This document shows positions 17,289 to 25,687 of a stretch of DNA of 64,000 nt, piece after piece. The DNA comes from Roseibium polysiphoniae (GTDB taxonomy: Bacteria > Pseudomonadota > Alphaproteobacteria > Rhizobiales > Stappiaceae): NCBI RefSeq assembly GCF_014842925.1, contig NZ_JACYXJ010000007.1, positions 62,001 through 126,000 on the forward strand. The letters are read 5' to 3'. Below the pieces are notes generated by a model. It was not told where the DNA came from. It worked only from the letters and a program-made list of their open reading frames with translations, and made no database searches. A program made the position numbers and the translations under genes. Position 1 is the first letter of the stretch; every line of letters starts with the position of its first letter.

Positions 17289-18772
17289 TCATTGACGTAT
17301 TCCGGTTGTTCAGAAGCATCCAAAGCGGCGGCGAGACGATGCTCTTCGCCAAAGTAACGCGCGCGTTCCCAGAACCTGGGACGGCCAATACCCGTAGACC
17401 GGTGGCGTCCAAGAATGCGCCCGCTCGGATCCTCGCCAATCATGTCATAGAGGAAGACGTCTTGAGTGATAATGACGTCGCCCTCCATGCCCATGACTTC
17501 GGTCACGTGGGTAATTCGTCGCGAGCCATCGCGAAGACGCGCAGCCTGTACAACCACGTCGATGGACGAGACGATCATTTCCCGGAGGGTCCGAGAGGGC
17601 AAAGAGAACCCACCCATGGTGATCATTGATTCCAGCCGCGACAGCGCCTCACGAGGAGAGTTCGCATGCAGGGTGCCCATGGACCCATCGTGGCCGGTGT
17701 TCATGGCCTGCAACAAATCAAATGCTTCCGGCCCGCGAACCTCACCAACGATAATGCGTTCAGGCCGCATGCGAAGGCAGTTCTTGACCAGGTCTCGCAT
17801 GGTGATTTCGCCTTCACCCTCGAGGTTTGGAGGCCGAGTCTCCAAGCGCACCACATGAGGCTGTTGTAGCTGAAGTTCCGCTGAATCCTCGCAGGTGATA
17901 ATGCGTTCGGTGCTCTCGATATAGGCCGTAAGGCAGTTGAGAAGAGTCGTCTTGCCCGAACCCGTACCACCAGAAATGAGCACGTTGCATCGAGATTTGC
18001 CGATGATTTGCAGGATTGTGGCGCCTTCCGGCGTGATCGATCCATATTTGACGAGCTGATCGAGTGTGAGCTTGTCTCGCTTGAACTTACGAATTGTGAG
18101 CGCGGGTCCATCGATCGCGAGTGGCGGTGCGATGACGTTGACACGAGACCCATCGGGAAGACGCGCATCACATATCGGGCTGGAATCGTCGACGCGGCGT
18201 CCGACCTGACTTACGATCCGCTGGCAAATGTTCATAAGTTGCGCATTGTCGCGGAAGTGGACGCCAGTCTGCTGCATTTTGCCCTCGGTCTCGATGTAGA
18301 CCGTGTGGGCACCATTGACCATAATATCAGCGATATCGTCACGCGCGAGAAGAGGCTCCAACGGGCCATAGCCAAGAACGTCGTTACAGATGTCCTCGAG
18401 CAGGTCCTCCTGCTCAGAAATCGACATCACGACATTTTTGAGCGCAATGATATCGTTGACGACGTCCCGAATTTCATCACGGGCATCTTCTGGGCCAAGG
18501 CGGCTCAGCTGCGAAAGGTCAATTGCTTCAACGAGGGCGCTAAAGATCTGCCCCTTGGTCTCATAGTACTCGCCGGACTTCCGGCTCTTCCTATCATTCG
18601 GCTCTGGTTTTGGTTGCGGTGCCTCTGCCTGCGAACCCTCTGGAGTTGCCGCATCGCTCTTGACTGCAACTTCTTCGATAGGCGCGGCCAAAGGAGATGC
18701 TTCCGCCGCGTCTGGCCGGAAGGGCCTCCCTGGCGCCGCTCCTGAAGGCGATGTACCACGTCTACCGAACAT
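17285..18772 (-). CDS. cpaF: Tad pilus assembly ATPase CpaF/TadA
   Basis: CpaF (TadA) is the hexameric secretion ATPase that powers Flp pilus assembly. The 495 residues start with a disordered Pro/Ala/Glu-rich tail of about 90 residues, then an N-terminal helical domain and the GspE-type core: Walker [15 protein letters not shown] (about 265-278), the Asp box, [20 protein letters not shown] with Walker B (about 330-348), and a His box [20 protein letters not shown]. Length agrees with rhizobial CpaF. It follows cpaE by 31 bases and overlaps tadB. Confidence 0.96.
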   Translation of the reverse strand: MFGRRGTSPSGAAPGRPFRPDAAEASPLAAPIEEVAVKSDAATPEGSQAEAPQPKPEPNDRKSRKSGEYYETKGQIFSALVEAIDLSQLSRLGPEDARDEIRDVVNDIIALKNVVMSISEQEDLLEDICNDVLGYGPLEPLLARDDIADIMVNGAHTVYIETEGKMQQTGVHFRDNAQLMNICQRIVSQVGRRVDDSSPICDARLPDGSRVNVIAPPLAIDGPALTIRKFKRDKLTLDQLVKYGSITPEGATILQIIGKSRCNVLISGGTGSGKTTLLNCLTAYIESTERIITCEDSAELQLQQPHVVRLETRPPNLEGEGEITMRDLVKNCLRMRPERIIVGEVRGPEAFDLLQAMNTGHDGSMGTLHANSPREALSRLESMITMGGFSLPSRTLREMIVSSIDVVVQAARLRDGSRRITHVTEVMGMEGDVIITQDVFLYDMIGEDPSGRILGRHRSTGIGRPRFWERARYFGEEHRLAAALDASEQPEYVNE

Positions 18773-18803
18773 CGTTGTCTATTTCTCCGCTACGCTGATG
18801 ACG

Positions 18804-20114
18804 CTAAGCCGTCTTGCCGATCAATTTCGAAAGCAGTGAATTCAGCCCGGTCCGCTTGGACTTGTTGGTGTCGCTGCGCCCGGACACCTGCTGTGCAAGT
18901 TCTGAAAACAGGGCACTTACACTGTGCTTTGCGTCCAACTCGGCGATCATCTGCCCGTTGTTGGCAGCTGTTCCGAAGAGCTGTGGGTCGAACGGTATGA
19001 TCAGCGGTGCGGGCAGACCGAGTGCAGACGCGAATTCATCCGGCTTGATCTCAGGTCGTTTCGGTACATTGACCCGGTTCATAACGAGCTGCGGTAACCT
19101 GTCGTTCGGACGTAGTTGCTTCAAAGTATCGACGACGTTTTTCGCATTACGAAGATTGGCGAGATCCGGTTCAGCAACGATGACAACCTCATCTGCGCTG
19201 ACCAGAACATTTTTGGTCCAGCCGTTCCACACATGCGGCACATCCAGCACAATTGTCGGCGTGCAACTGCGCATGGTGTCGATGAGACCATCAAAAGCGC
19301 TCTCACCATAATCGTAGGTCCGCTCAAGAGACGCAGGAGAGGCCAGTAAACTCAGGTGCTCGCTGCACTTGGACAAAATGCGATCCAAGAACGTTTCATC
19401 GAGGCGCTCAGGGGAAGACACTGCCTCCAATACGCCTTGCAGCGGATCCTGATTAAAATCCAGTCCGGCTGTCCCGAAGGGCAAGTCGAAATCCGCAACT
19501 GAAACTTCATTCTCAAAGTTGCGAGCGAGCGCCCAAGCACTGTTGTGCGCGACCGTAGAAGATCCGCAGCCGCCCTTTACGCCGAAAAATGCAATCGTGC
19601 GACCTAGCGGTTCTGTATCAGGATCACCGTATAGCTCACCGATCGAACCAATGAGCTGATACACGTCAATCGGTGCAACCAGATACTCGCTGACGCCTTG
19701 ATGAATGAGATCTCGATAGAGAGAGACATCATTGATCCCGCCGATAACGATAACCTTGGTGCCTGCATCGCAATATTCTGCTAGCCGCTCTAGATCAGCG
19801 ACAAGCGCCGATCGCTCGTTGCCAGCCTCCACGATGATAAGATTTGGCGTCGGGGCTTGCGCATAGAATTCAATTGCCGCCGGAATACCGCCCATGTGAA
19901 CCTTCACATGGGCTTTCGCCATCCGGCGGTCCTCCGCCGCGATCTCAATCGTGCGGCTCGTGTTGTCACTCAGACAAAAGCCTTGAACCGAGATCCTTGG
20001 AATTGGCCTCATATCGATGCCTGCATTTGGCGCGGTCGATTGAGGTTCGTAAACGGTGTGCGGATCCAGATCTGCGCCCGTATCGGACAATTTAAGCTCG
20101 GTGCTCATTGACAT
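18804..20114 (-). CDS. cpaE: Pilus assembly protein CpaE/TadZ (MinD-like ATPase)
   Basis: CpaE (TadZ) is a MinD/ParA-type protein that places the Tad machinery, often at a pole. The roughly 436 residues comprise an N-terminal atypical receiver-like domain (about 60-165, KVIVIGGINDVSLYRDLI) and the ATPase domain with deviant Walker A FFGVKGGCGSSTVAHNSAW (about 175-193) and VSVADFDLPFGTAGLDF as the A' region. Four near start codons overlap the cpaD stop (GTG 20120, ATG 20117, 20114 and 20108); GGAG at 20123-20120 is best placed for 20114. Confidence 0.94.
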   Translation of the reverse strand: MSMSTELKLSDTGADLDPHTVYEPQSTAPNAGIDMRPIPRISVQGFCLSDNTSRTIEIAAEDRRMAKAHVKVHMGGIPAAIEFYAQAPTPNLIIVEAGNERSALVADLERLAEYCDAGTKVIVIGGINDVSLYRDLIHQGVSEYLVAPIDVYQLIGSIGELYGDPDTEPLGRTIAFFGVKGGCGSSTVAHNSAWALARNFENEVSVADFDLPFGTAGLDFNQDPLQGVLEAVSSPERLDETFLDRILSKCSEHLSLLASPASLERTYDYGESAFDGLIDTMRSCTPTIVLDVPHVWNGWTKNVLVSADEVVIVAEPDLANLRNAKNVVDTLKQLRPNDRLPQLVMNRVNVPKRPEIKPDEFASALGLPAPLIIPFDPQLFGTAANNGQMIAELDAKHSVSALFSELAQQVSGRSDTNKSKRTGLNSLLSKLIGKTA

Positions 20115-20116
20115 CA

Positions 20117-20833
20117 TCACTCCGAAACGGTGGCGCCGTCGCCTTCTTTGTACTCGCTTGCCGTCACTTCACCGGCCCTGAATTTTTCGTAGACGACCGC
20201 TCTGCGCATCTGATCCGAAGGCGTGCTTGCGCGCGGCGTAATCAGATCAGCCGGGTTGCTGACCATTGCAGCGAGGTTAGCCTGATGAGCACAGCCGAAA
20301 TTGTAGTAGTCGTTGTTCTGATTGACGCTGCCGCCGATATCTTTGGGCCATTCGCCACAAGGCCCAGCAGTCGCCATGACTCTGGCATACGACAAGCGGA
20401 TAGGCGCCTCGGCCGAGGCGTCCTCCACCCGATAACTGCGTGTCGCTGTCTGACGCCCGGAAACTCCACCGCGTTTCAAAGCCGCTCGAATAGACGGGAC
20501 AACCGCATGGACGGCGGCTTCATTGCCAGACCCGGAGGGCACCAGGATCTCAACTTTGCCATCACCGTTGGCCTTTGACTGACTCGCGAAAGCAGCAACG
20601 CTGTCCGACAAATGCCTGTTCAGACCCCTGGTGTTGAAACCAATCGGCAGGTCAAGAGTCTCTGGCTGCTCAGTGATGATAATCGGATGTCTCAACTGAT
20701 AGTCATTTGCCGCAAGCATCGCAGACTGGTTTTCCACCGACTGTGTTTGGCACCCGGCAAGCAACCCTGTCCCCAGCAGACAAACAGCCAAGGATCTGAC
20801 TTTCGGGAACATTGCAACGGAAGATAAGCTCAT
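20117..20833 (-). CDS. cpaD: Pilus assembly lipoprotein CpaD
   Basis: CpaD is an outer-membrane lipoprotein that supports the CpaC secretin. From ATG 20833 it has 238 residues with a signal peptide ending in LLAGC (lipobox Cys at about 28), then the CpaD domain with GPCGEWPKDIGG and NFGCAHQANLAAMVSNPADL, the family's most conserved stretches. GAGGAA six bases upstream supports this start against an upstream extension of 19 codons. It is 10 bases after cpaC and its TGA overlaps the cpaE start. Confidence 0.94.
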   Translation of the reverse strand: MSLSSVAMFPKVRSLAVCLLGTGLLAGCQTQSVENQSAMLAANDYQLRHPIIITEQPETLDLPIGFNTRGLNRHLSDSVAAFASQSKANGDGKVEILVPSGSGNEAAVHAVVPSIRAALKRGGVSGRQTATRSYRVEDASAEAPIRLSYARVMATAGPCGEWPKDIGGSVNQNNDYYNFGCAHQANLAAMVSNPADLITPRASTPSDQMRRAVVYEKFRAGEVTASEYKEGDGATVSE

Positions 20834-20843
20834 CGTCTGTTCC

Positions 20844-22304
20844 TCACTTATAAATAAAGCCGACTTGGCCGTGATAGGTGCCCTCGGCAACCTTCCCGGG
20901 ACTGCGGAAAATCTTGTTAAGACGGTTCAAAAAGATCGTCTCTGCGTCCGACGGCGGAAGAAGGTTCTTATCTGGACGGGTGATCTTGCTTCGTGCGACA
21001 GGAGACACCGCGTAAGGTGTCACAAAAACAACGAGCTCGGTCTGTTCGCGCAGAAAATCGCGGCTCTTGAACAAGGCACCCAAGATCGGCAGCTGCATCA
21101 AACCAGGAATGCCATTGATTGACTGGCTATAGGTCTCTTTCAGGAGACCTGCCATGACCAACGTGCCTCCTGACGGAAGTTCCAAAGTCGATTCTGCGCG
21201 TCGCACCTTCAAGGCGGAGATTGTAATGTCTCCCGTTGTCACGGCGCCGTCGGTTGTGAGTTCGCTGACCTCAGTCTTGACGCGAAGGCTAATGCGCCCA
21301 CCGGACAGAACAACAGGCGTGAAGTCCAAGCCAACACCGAATTTCTTGAATTCGACCGAAACCGTGTTGTCATCTTGAGCAACGGGGATGGGGAATTCTC
21401 CGCCAGCTAGAAAACTCGCGTTTTCGCCAGAGATCGCAGTCAGCGTCGGTTCAGCGAGTGTTCTGATGACACCATCACGCTGCAATGCCTCTACGTTGGC
21501 ATTGACCGATGAACCACCAGCAAGGAACGTCGTTCCCACGCTGGATTGGTTAACGATACTCGAATTGACATTGAAGGACGTTGGATTGTTGAACGTCGTC
21601 GAATAATTCCCGATACCAATCGTGCCACCGAGTTCGACACCGAGCTGCTTGATGATGGAACGCTCAACCTCGGCAACCGTCACCTTCAGATGCACCTGGT
21701 CTTTGCCATCGACGGCAATCATATTCAACACTTGGGCAGCCGTAACTCCCTCACCTGCAAATCGGGCGGCAAGATCTCCGGCGCGTTGCGCGTCGCCGGT
21801 GCTCTTGGCCGTTCCCGTGAGCAGGATATTCCCGTTCAGGGCTTCCGCGTTGATGCTCGAGCCTGGGACGACCCGGCGGATAAGCGCTGTCAGGTCAGTC
21901 GTATCCGGCTCGACACGTAGATTGAAGCTCGCAAGTTCGCGACCTGACCGGCTGAAGAGGACAAGATTGGCCTGCCCTGCCTTGTTTCCAAGCACAAAAA
22001 CCCTGTGCTGCGTGCGCACCACTGCGTCAGCGATCTCCGGATTCGACACCAGAACATCTGCGACCGGCTCGGCAAGATTGATAATAATCGAGCGGCCGAT
22101 CCCAACGTTGAGTATCCGCGACTTCACGCGCTCACCCGAGGCGACATGCACCTGGGTAGGAAAATCCGTTCCTGCAGAAGCCGCCGTCGAATAAGCGCAT
22201 ACCGCGAGAAACAGGCTGCACAGAAGGAACGACAGGCCGAACCTTCTCCCTAAACGGTCTTCAAAAGGCCTGGCATGAATACGCTTGCTGAAGGAAATTA
22301 TCAT
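20844..22304 (-). CDS. cpaC: Tad pilus outer-membrane secretin CpaC/RcpA
   Basis: CpaC forms the outer-membrane channel for the Flp pilus. The 486 residues have a signal peptide (about 1-45), the pilus-assembly N domain (about 55-125, with RSIIINLAEPVADVLVSNPE), a BON-like region (about 130-190, SINAEALNGNILLTGTAKS) and the secretin domain (about 235-430, including GGEFPIPVAQ and LPSGGTLVMAGLLKE). The C-terminal 55 residues are an extra polar tail. ATG overlaps the cpaB stop (ATGA). Confidence 0.95.
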   Translation of the reverse strand: MIISFSKRIHARPFEDRLGRRFGLSFLLCSLFLAVCAYSTAASAGTDFPTQVHVASGERVKSRILNVGIGRSIIINLAEPVADVLVSNPEIADAVVRTQHRVFVLGNKAGQANLVLFSRSGRELASFNLRVEPDTTDLTALIRRVVPGSSINAEALNGNILLTGTAKSTGDAQRAGDLAARFAGEGVTAAQVLNMIAVDGKDQVHLKVTVAEVERSIIKQLGVELGGTIGIGNYSTTFNNPTSFNVNSSIVNQSSVGTTFLAGGSSVNANVEALQRDGVIRTLAEPTLTAISGENASFLAGGEFPIPVAQDDNTVSVEFKKFGVGLDFTPVVLSGGRISLRVKTEVSELTTDGAVTTGDITISALKVRRAESTLELPSGGTLVMAGLLKETYSQSINGIPGLMQLPILGALFKSRDFLREQTELVVFVTPYAVSPVARSKITRPDKNLLPPSDAETIFLNRLNKIFRSPGKVAEGTYHGQVGFIYK

Positions 22305-23068
22305 CGTGTCGGTGCCTGACTTGAAACGCCATATTTCACAAAACTCACTCCTCCGCGTTTACGCACGACATCAACTTCGTCATCAGACGAATCTTGAGCA
22401 CTGCGCAAAGCGAGAGATATCGTTCCTACCTGTTGGGACTGCGCAACGATCTCGGCTTGATCGAGAGTGAGTTCCAAAGTTGCTGTACGTTTTGGGGAGA
22501 GACTTTTCTTGTCCTGCTCGCCCGCCGTCGTCTCATCAATCGCCAGCACTCGTACATTTTCGAGTATGGTTTCGCTGACCGCCGAGTTTCCTTCCCCCGT
22601 TTGCGTCAAGATGAGATCAATCTTGTCGCCGGGAAGTATGAAGCCTCCGGCTGTTGTTTCTGCCTCGACGCTCACGGCAATGGCGCGCATGCCCTTGGGA
22701 AGCATCGCAGCCATAAAGCCTTTTTCCGTATCTATGAGGCGCTGAGCTCGAATGGGCTCGCCGTCGTAGATCGGCGCTTTCGCGATCTGCCCGGTATAAA
22801 TTGAGCGAGCCTCTGGGTCAGATGACTTCAGAATTGCGCCCTTGGGTACAGCGTCTTGCGGCCAATCCGTCCATTCAAGATCTTTAGGAGACAATTTGGA
22901 TCCCAGAACGATATCGCGCGATGCGACCAACACCTCTTCGCTCTGGCCGGTGTCTGCTTGGGTAACGACAACCTGCGGCTCGGGAGATTTGCTATTCATC
23001 ACCATGCGAGCTGCCAGAAGACCTGCCCCCAGCGCCACTCCAAGAACCACCAATCGTGCGTACTTCAT
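22301..23068 (-). CDS. cpaB: Flp pilus assembly protein CpaB/RcpC
   Basis: CpaB is a periplasmic, membrane-anchored SAF-domain protein associated with the secretin. From ATG 23068 it has 255 residues: one N-terminal helix (about 3-25), then the SAF domain (about 45-115, VLVASRDIVLGSKLSPKDLEW) and the RcpC/CpaB domain with PGDKIDLILTQTG. GGTGGA seven bases upstream supports ATG 23068 over a GTG four codons earlier. It is the first gene of the seven-gene operon to tadC; the 191-base gap before it carries TTAACC-type sites. Confidence 0.95.
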   Translation of the reverse strand: MKYARLVVLGVALGAGLLAARMVMNSKSPEPQVVVTQADTGQSEEVLVASRDIVLGSKLSPKDLEWTDWPQDAVPKGAILKSSDPEARSIYTGQIAKAPIYDGEPIRAQRLIDTEKGFMAAMLPKGMRAIAVSVEAETTAGGFILPGDKIDLILTQTGEGNSAVSETILENVRVLAIDETTAGEQDKKSLSPKRTATLELTLDQAEIVAQSQQVGTISLALRSAQDSSDDEVDVVRKRGGVSFVKYGVSSQAPTR

Positions 23069-23140
23069 AGAAAAATCCACCGGCCTGGACGGCAGAAGAA
23101 GCGCCGTCTGCTTTCAATATCGCTCGCAATTCGTCAAAAC

Positions 23141-23182
23141 ATGGTTAATCCATAATGACGAAACTTGGTTAAATTTGATTAA
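23141..23182 (-). promoter_or_regulatory. Candidate CtrA sites upstream of cpaB
   Basis: On the minus strand the exact 8-mer TTAACCAT occurs at 23148-23141, and TTAA-N6-TTAACC at 23182-23167, both within about 75-115 bases of the cpaB start. TTAACCAT matches the CtrA full-site sequence known from Caulobacter. Regulation by CtrA is inferred. Confidence 0.4.
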
Positions 23183-23259
23183 TGTTTTCTTTTCGGAAAT
23201 TTACTCTTTGTTTACTTCACAACGACCCTGAAAATGCTCGAACAGAAGAGTCAGGGTGC

Positions 23260-23766
23260 TCAGCTGAGAAGATCGAACCATGCAGAAGAAGAGTATGTGT
23301 GCAGAGCGGCTGCCGATATCGCAATGCCGTAGGGAATTCCCGTTTGCTTGTCGTGAAGCTTCAAAAGCCACCCCTGCCCCAAGCAAAAACCGGGCAGCAC
23401 CGGAATAAGCCTAAATGCCAAAATACCTAACGTCAGTGCCATGCCATAAATTGTCGTTAGCAGCAGAAATTGAGTCAAGCTGGCACCGAAGCCAAACCAG
23501 AGGGCAATTGCACTCGCGACCTTCGCGTCACCGCCGCCCATCCAGCCCAAAAAGAACATAATAAAGCACGGTAAGAAGACGGCCGCGCCGCCGAGCAAGT
23601 GAATGCCCCACTCTTGAACCGAAAAGCCGGCCAGGACACCCATCAATCCAAACGCCAGGATCAGCAGAATGGAAACCCGATTGGGAATGGTCATAGTGAG
23701 GAGATCGGATGCTCCCGCAAAGACGACGAGCACTGGAAATATCGAAAATATTGCTGCATTTTCCAT
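23260..23766 (-). CDS. cpaA: Prepilin peptidase CpaA/TadV
   Basis: CpaA is the aspartic membrane protease that cleaves the Flp prepilin and TadE-type pseudopilins. The 168 residues have about five membrane segments; the two catalytic aspartates are Asp21 in AGASDLLTMTIPN and the Asp of WMGGGDAKVASA (about 74-86), the GxGD motif. It is a short form without the N-methyltransferase domain, as usual for Tad systems. It lies between flp and cpaB with gaps of 164 and 191 bases, so it may have its own promoter. A weak hairpin (ACCCTGA 23225-23231 with TCAGGGT 23251-23257) follows its stop. Confidence 0.93.
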   Translation of the reverse strand: MENAAIFSIFPVLVVFAGASDLLTMTIPNRVSILLILAFGLMGVLAGFSVQEWGIHLLGGAAVFLPCFIMFFLGWMGGGDAKVASAIALWFGFGASLTQFLLLTTIYGMALTLGILAFRLIPVLPGFCLGQGWLLKLHDKQTGIPYGIAISAAALHTYSSSAWFDLLS

Positions 23767-23836
23767 GTCGGTTGCCGTTATTCGTTATGACCTGGATGCA
23801 AACTATCTGTTGCTGGTGGCCAAACGGTTAACCAAC

Positions 23837-23862
23837 GCAAAAACGGGCGAAAGTCGCCCGTT
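23837..23862 (-). terminator. Terminator after the Flp pilin gene
   Basis: AACGGGCGA (23842-23850) and TCGCCCGTT (23854-23862) form a perfect 9-bp stem with a 3-base loop; on the minus strand it is followed by a T-run. It would end the abundant pilin transcript before cpaA. Confidence 0.8.
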
Positions 23863-23930
23863 TGCTTTTCAGAGCGGCCGGCTCGCAAATCGCCCGACCG
23901 CTCCAAATTTCTTTAAACTCGAGCTATCTC

Positions 23931-24104
23931 TTAGGAAGCAGAGGAAAGCGCGTTAGAGATGCTTGTGAAAAGACCGTTCAGGTTTGTCGACATCGTGCCG
24001 AGAACCGTGATCAGGGCAACGGCGATAAGACCAGCGATAAGGCCGTATTCGATTGCGGTTGCGCCAGATTCGTCCTTAGCAAAACGTGCGAAAAGATTTT
24101 TCAT
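23931..24104 (-). CDS. Flp-type pilin (type IVb)
   Basis: Major subunit of the Tad pilus. From ATG 24104 the protein has 57 residues: a basic leader of 14 residues ending in Gly, then ATAIEYGLIAGLIAVALI, with the Glu+5/Tyr+6 pair of type IVb pilins and the hydrophobic N-terminal helix, then a short Ser/Asn/Leu-rich tail. The GATAIEYG junction is the CpaA cleavage site. GGAG seven bases upstream fixes the start. It is separated from cpaA by a strong terminator, consistent with higher expression than the machinery. Confidence 0.93.
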   Translation of the reverse strand: MKNLFARFAKDESGATAIEYGLIAGLIAVALITVLGTMSTNLNGLFTSISNALSSAS

Positions 24105-24432
24105 GAGTTTACTCCAATGTACCACTTGTTTTGACAGCTTCTGCGTTCGTCGTGCCTGTTGGTCGACCGTTCGAACATGAGGGCAATGTAGCCGCCGCCC
24201 GTTTCCAAGGAGTTAAAATTACCAAGTATGCGCGGTTTTTTACGCAGCATCTTCTTTATAGTTAATAGTATATTTCTTAGTTTTCTAAATTTTTCCCCAA
24301 TTCTCACAACTCTACTCTCTTATAATTATCAAATTTTTCTATTTAATCATCATCACAACTCCTAATTCATTCAAATTATTTTAAAAATCGAATTTATGTC
24401 AGTTAATTTTTATATAATTTTGGCATTTTTAC

Positions 24433-24461
24433 TTGACACATTGACGAGATCAACATTCTAG
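24433..24461 (+). promoter_or_regulatory. Candidate promoter of the pil_N/tadE genes
   Basis: TTGACA at 24433-24438 and TTCTAG at 24456-24461 with a 17-base spacer, about 150 bases ahead of the 24609 start. Perfect -35 box, weak -10 box. Confidence 0.35.
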
Positions 24462-24570
24462 AATTCTGTCATCGAGCTTCTTCCTATTTCCTATTCAAAC
24501 GCTCTATTTGCCATCCAGCGTGGCGCCACAAAATACACCGCGCGTTAGGGCTTCCTTCACCTTGTTCTTG

Positions 24571-24602
24571 GTAAACATTCGTAAACCTCATCAGATCTGA
24601 GG
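24571..24602 (+). promoter_or_regulatory. Direct repeat plus inverted repeat just before the pil_N gene
   Basis: GTAAAC occurs twice, ten bases apart (24571-24586), and is followed by CCTCA-N7-TGAGG at 24586-24602 with the perfect core TCAGATCTGA. The right arm overlaps the ribosome binding site GAGG of the 24609 gene. An identical 17-mer lies at 51110-51126. Confidence 0.4.
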
Positions 24603-24608
24603 TAGGTC

Positions 24609-25082
24609 ATGACGATGGATTTTTCTATGCTCAAAAGAATGTGCATTTGCGCCGTCCTCACGCTTTCCGGACAGGCGGCAACCTCCGAAGAGGCTGTTGT
24701 TTCGGTAATTGTAGATCGCGCGAAGGTATTCCGGATCGACGAGCCCGCGAGCACCGTTATCGTCGGAAATCCATTTATCGCAGACGTCTCCATGCATGAT
24801 CGCTACACAGTCGTTGTCACCGGAAAAGCTTACGGCAGTACCAACCTGGTTATTCTGGATGACGCCAACAAACCGATTATAGATGAAGTCATCATCGTAA
24901 AGGCGTCTGGCGAGAATACCGTATCGGTTACAAGAAACTCCGCCCGGACAACCTATTCATGCGCACCTGTTTGTGAACCAACCTTGCGCATGGGAGATAG
25001 TGAAGAAGCTTTTGCGTCTGCAGCACAGCAGTCAACAACGCGCAACGACCTGGCAGTCCAAGCTGCTGGCGGTTCAAACTAG
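24609..25082 (+). CDS. Stand-alone pilus-assembly N-domain protein (secretin N-domain-like)
   Basis: The 157 residues comprise a signal peptide (about 1-24, ending near SGQAATSEE) and one domain (about 28-100) matching the T2SS/T3SS pilus N domain that begins CpaC: VDRAKVFRIDEPASTVIVGNPFIADVSM, then KAYGSTNLVILDDANKPI. The C-terminal 50 residues have a Cys pair (CAPVCEP) and are otherwise polar. GAGG six bases before ATG 24609 supports the start. It precedes two TadE-like genes by 8 bases, so it belongs to the pilus locus and is likely periplasmic. It may assist or cap the secretin; that role is inferred. Confidence 0.82.
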   Translation: MTMDFSMLKRMCICAVLTLSGQAATSEEAVVSVIVDRAKVFRIDEPASTVIVGNPFIADVSMHDRYTVVVTGKAYGSTNLVILDDANKPIIDEVIIVKASGENTVSVTRNSARTTYSCAPVCEPTLRMGDSEEAFASAAQQSTTRNDLAVQAAGGSN

Positions 25083-25090
25083 AGCGCTCC

Positions 25091-25687
25091 ATGATGAAGT
25101 CGGCAAACAAGAATTGCGGACCGACCCGTTCCAGCCGTCGCTTTTCCTGCGTGACAAGTCTCCTCGGACATATGCTGCGGCGATACACGAGGGACCGGAA
25201 CGGTGTGACAGCAATCGAGTTTGCGGCTGTTGGCCTTCCCTTTCTCATGTTGGTCTTTGGACTTTTCGAATTCGGCCTAGCATTCTTCGTGAATAGGGTT
25301 CTCGATAATGCGACGCTAGAATCCGCGCGATTAATCAGAACCGGCCAGGCACATCAAGGGAGCTTTGACGCAGCTGCCTTTAAGACCGAAGTCTGCACAA
25401 ACATGACAGGCGTTCTTTGCCAGATGTCCAGGCTGACCATCGATGTTCAGACCTATAGCGATTTCGCAGGCCTTGATGACCTGACGCCACTTCTGGATGA
25501 AGACGGAGAGCTTGAAGAAGATACGGACTTCGAGATCGGTTCGGCGAGTGACATTGTCGTGGCGCGGGTCGTTTATAGATGGCCAATGTTTACCTCGATG
25601 CTTCGCACAGATGCAGGCGACACAGGAAATATGGAGCGGCTGCTGTTTTCGACCGTGATCTTCAGGAATGAGCCTTTCCCATGGTAG
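25091..25687 (+). CDS. tadE: TadE-like pseudopilin
   Basis: TadE-type proteins are minor pseudopilins processed by the CpaA peptidase. The motif DRNGVTAIEFAAVGLPFLML (about residues 36-55) gives Gly before the cleavage point, Glu+5-like placement and the hydrophobic helix; about 150 residues of periplasmic domain follow, with an acidic stretch (DEDGELEEDTDFE). The frame starts at 25091 with a 35-residue basic leader; ATG 25172 would give a leader of normal length and is a real alternative, as neither has a strong ribosome binding site. Overlaps the next gene by 7 bases. Confidence 0.85.
   Translation: MMKSANKNCGPTRSSRRFSCVTSLLGHMLRRYTRDRNGVTAIEFAAVGLPFLMLVFGLFEFGLAFFVNRVLDNATLESARLIRTGQAHQGSFDAAAFKTEVCTNMTGVLCQMSRLTIDVQTYSDFAGLDDLTPLLDEDGELEEDTDFEIGSASDIVVARVVYRWPMFTSMLRTDAGDTGNMERLLFSTVIFRNEPFPW

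Larger units (their letters stand above)
24105..24608. other. AT-rich divergent control region between the pilin and pil_N genes
   Basis: About 500 bases without a credible gene. Some 230 bases (about 24210-24440) are strikingly AT-rich, with many T- and A-runs, while the flanks have the usual high GC. A 68-codon minus-strand frame in it has a Lys/Arg-rich composition typical of chance frames in AT-rich DNA. The region must carry the pilin promoter (minus) and the promoter of the 24609 gene (plus). Confidence 0.6.

Noticed and set aside
24101..24307. 68-codon minus-strand frame upstream of the pilin gene
   Set aside because: Lys/Arg/Ile-rich composition comes from the AT-rich stretch; it overlaps the pilin start and has no family features.
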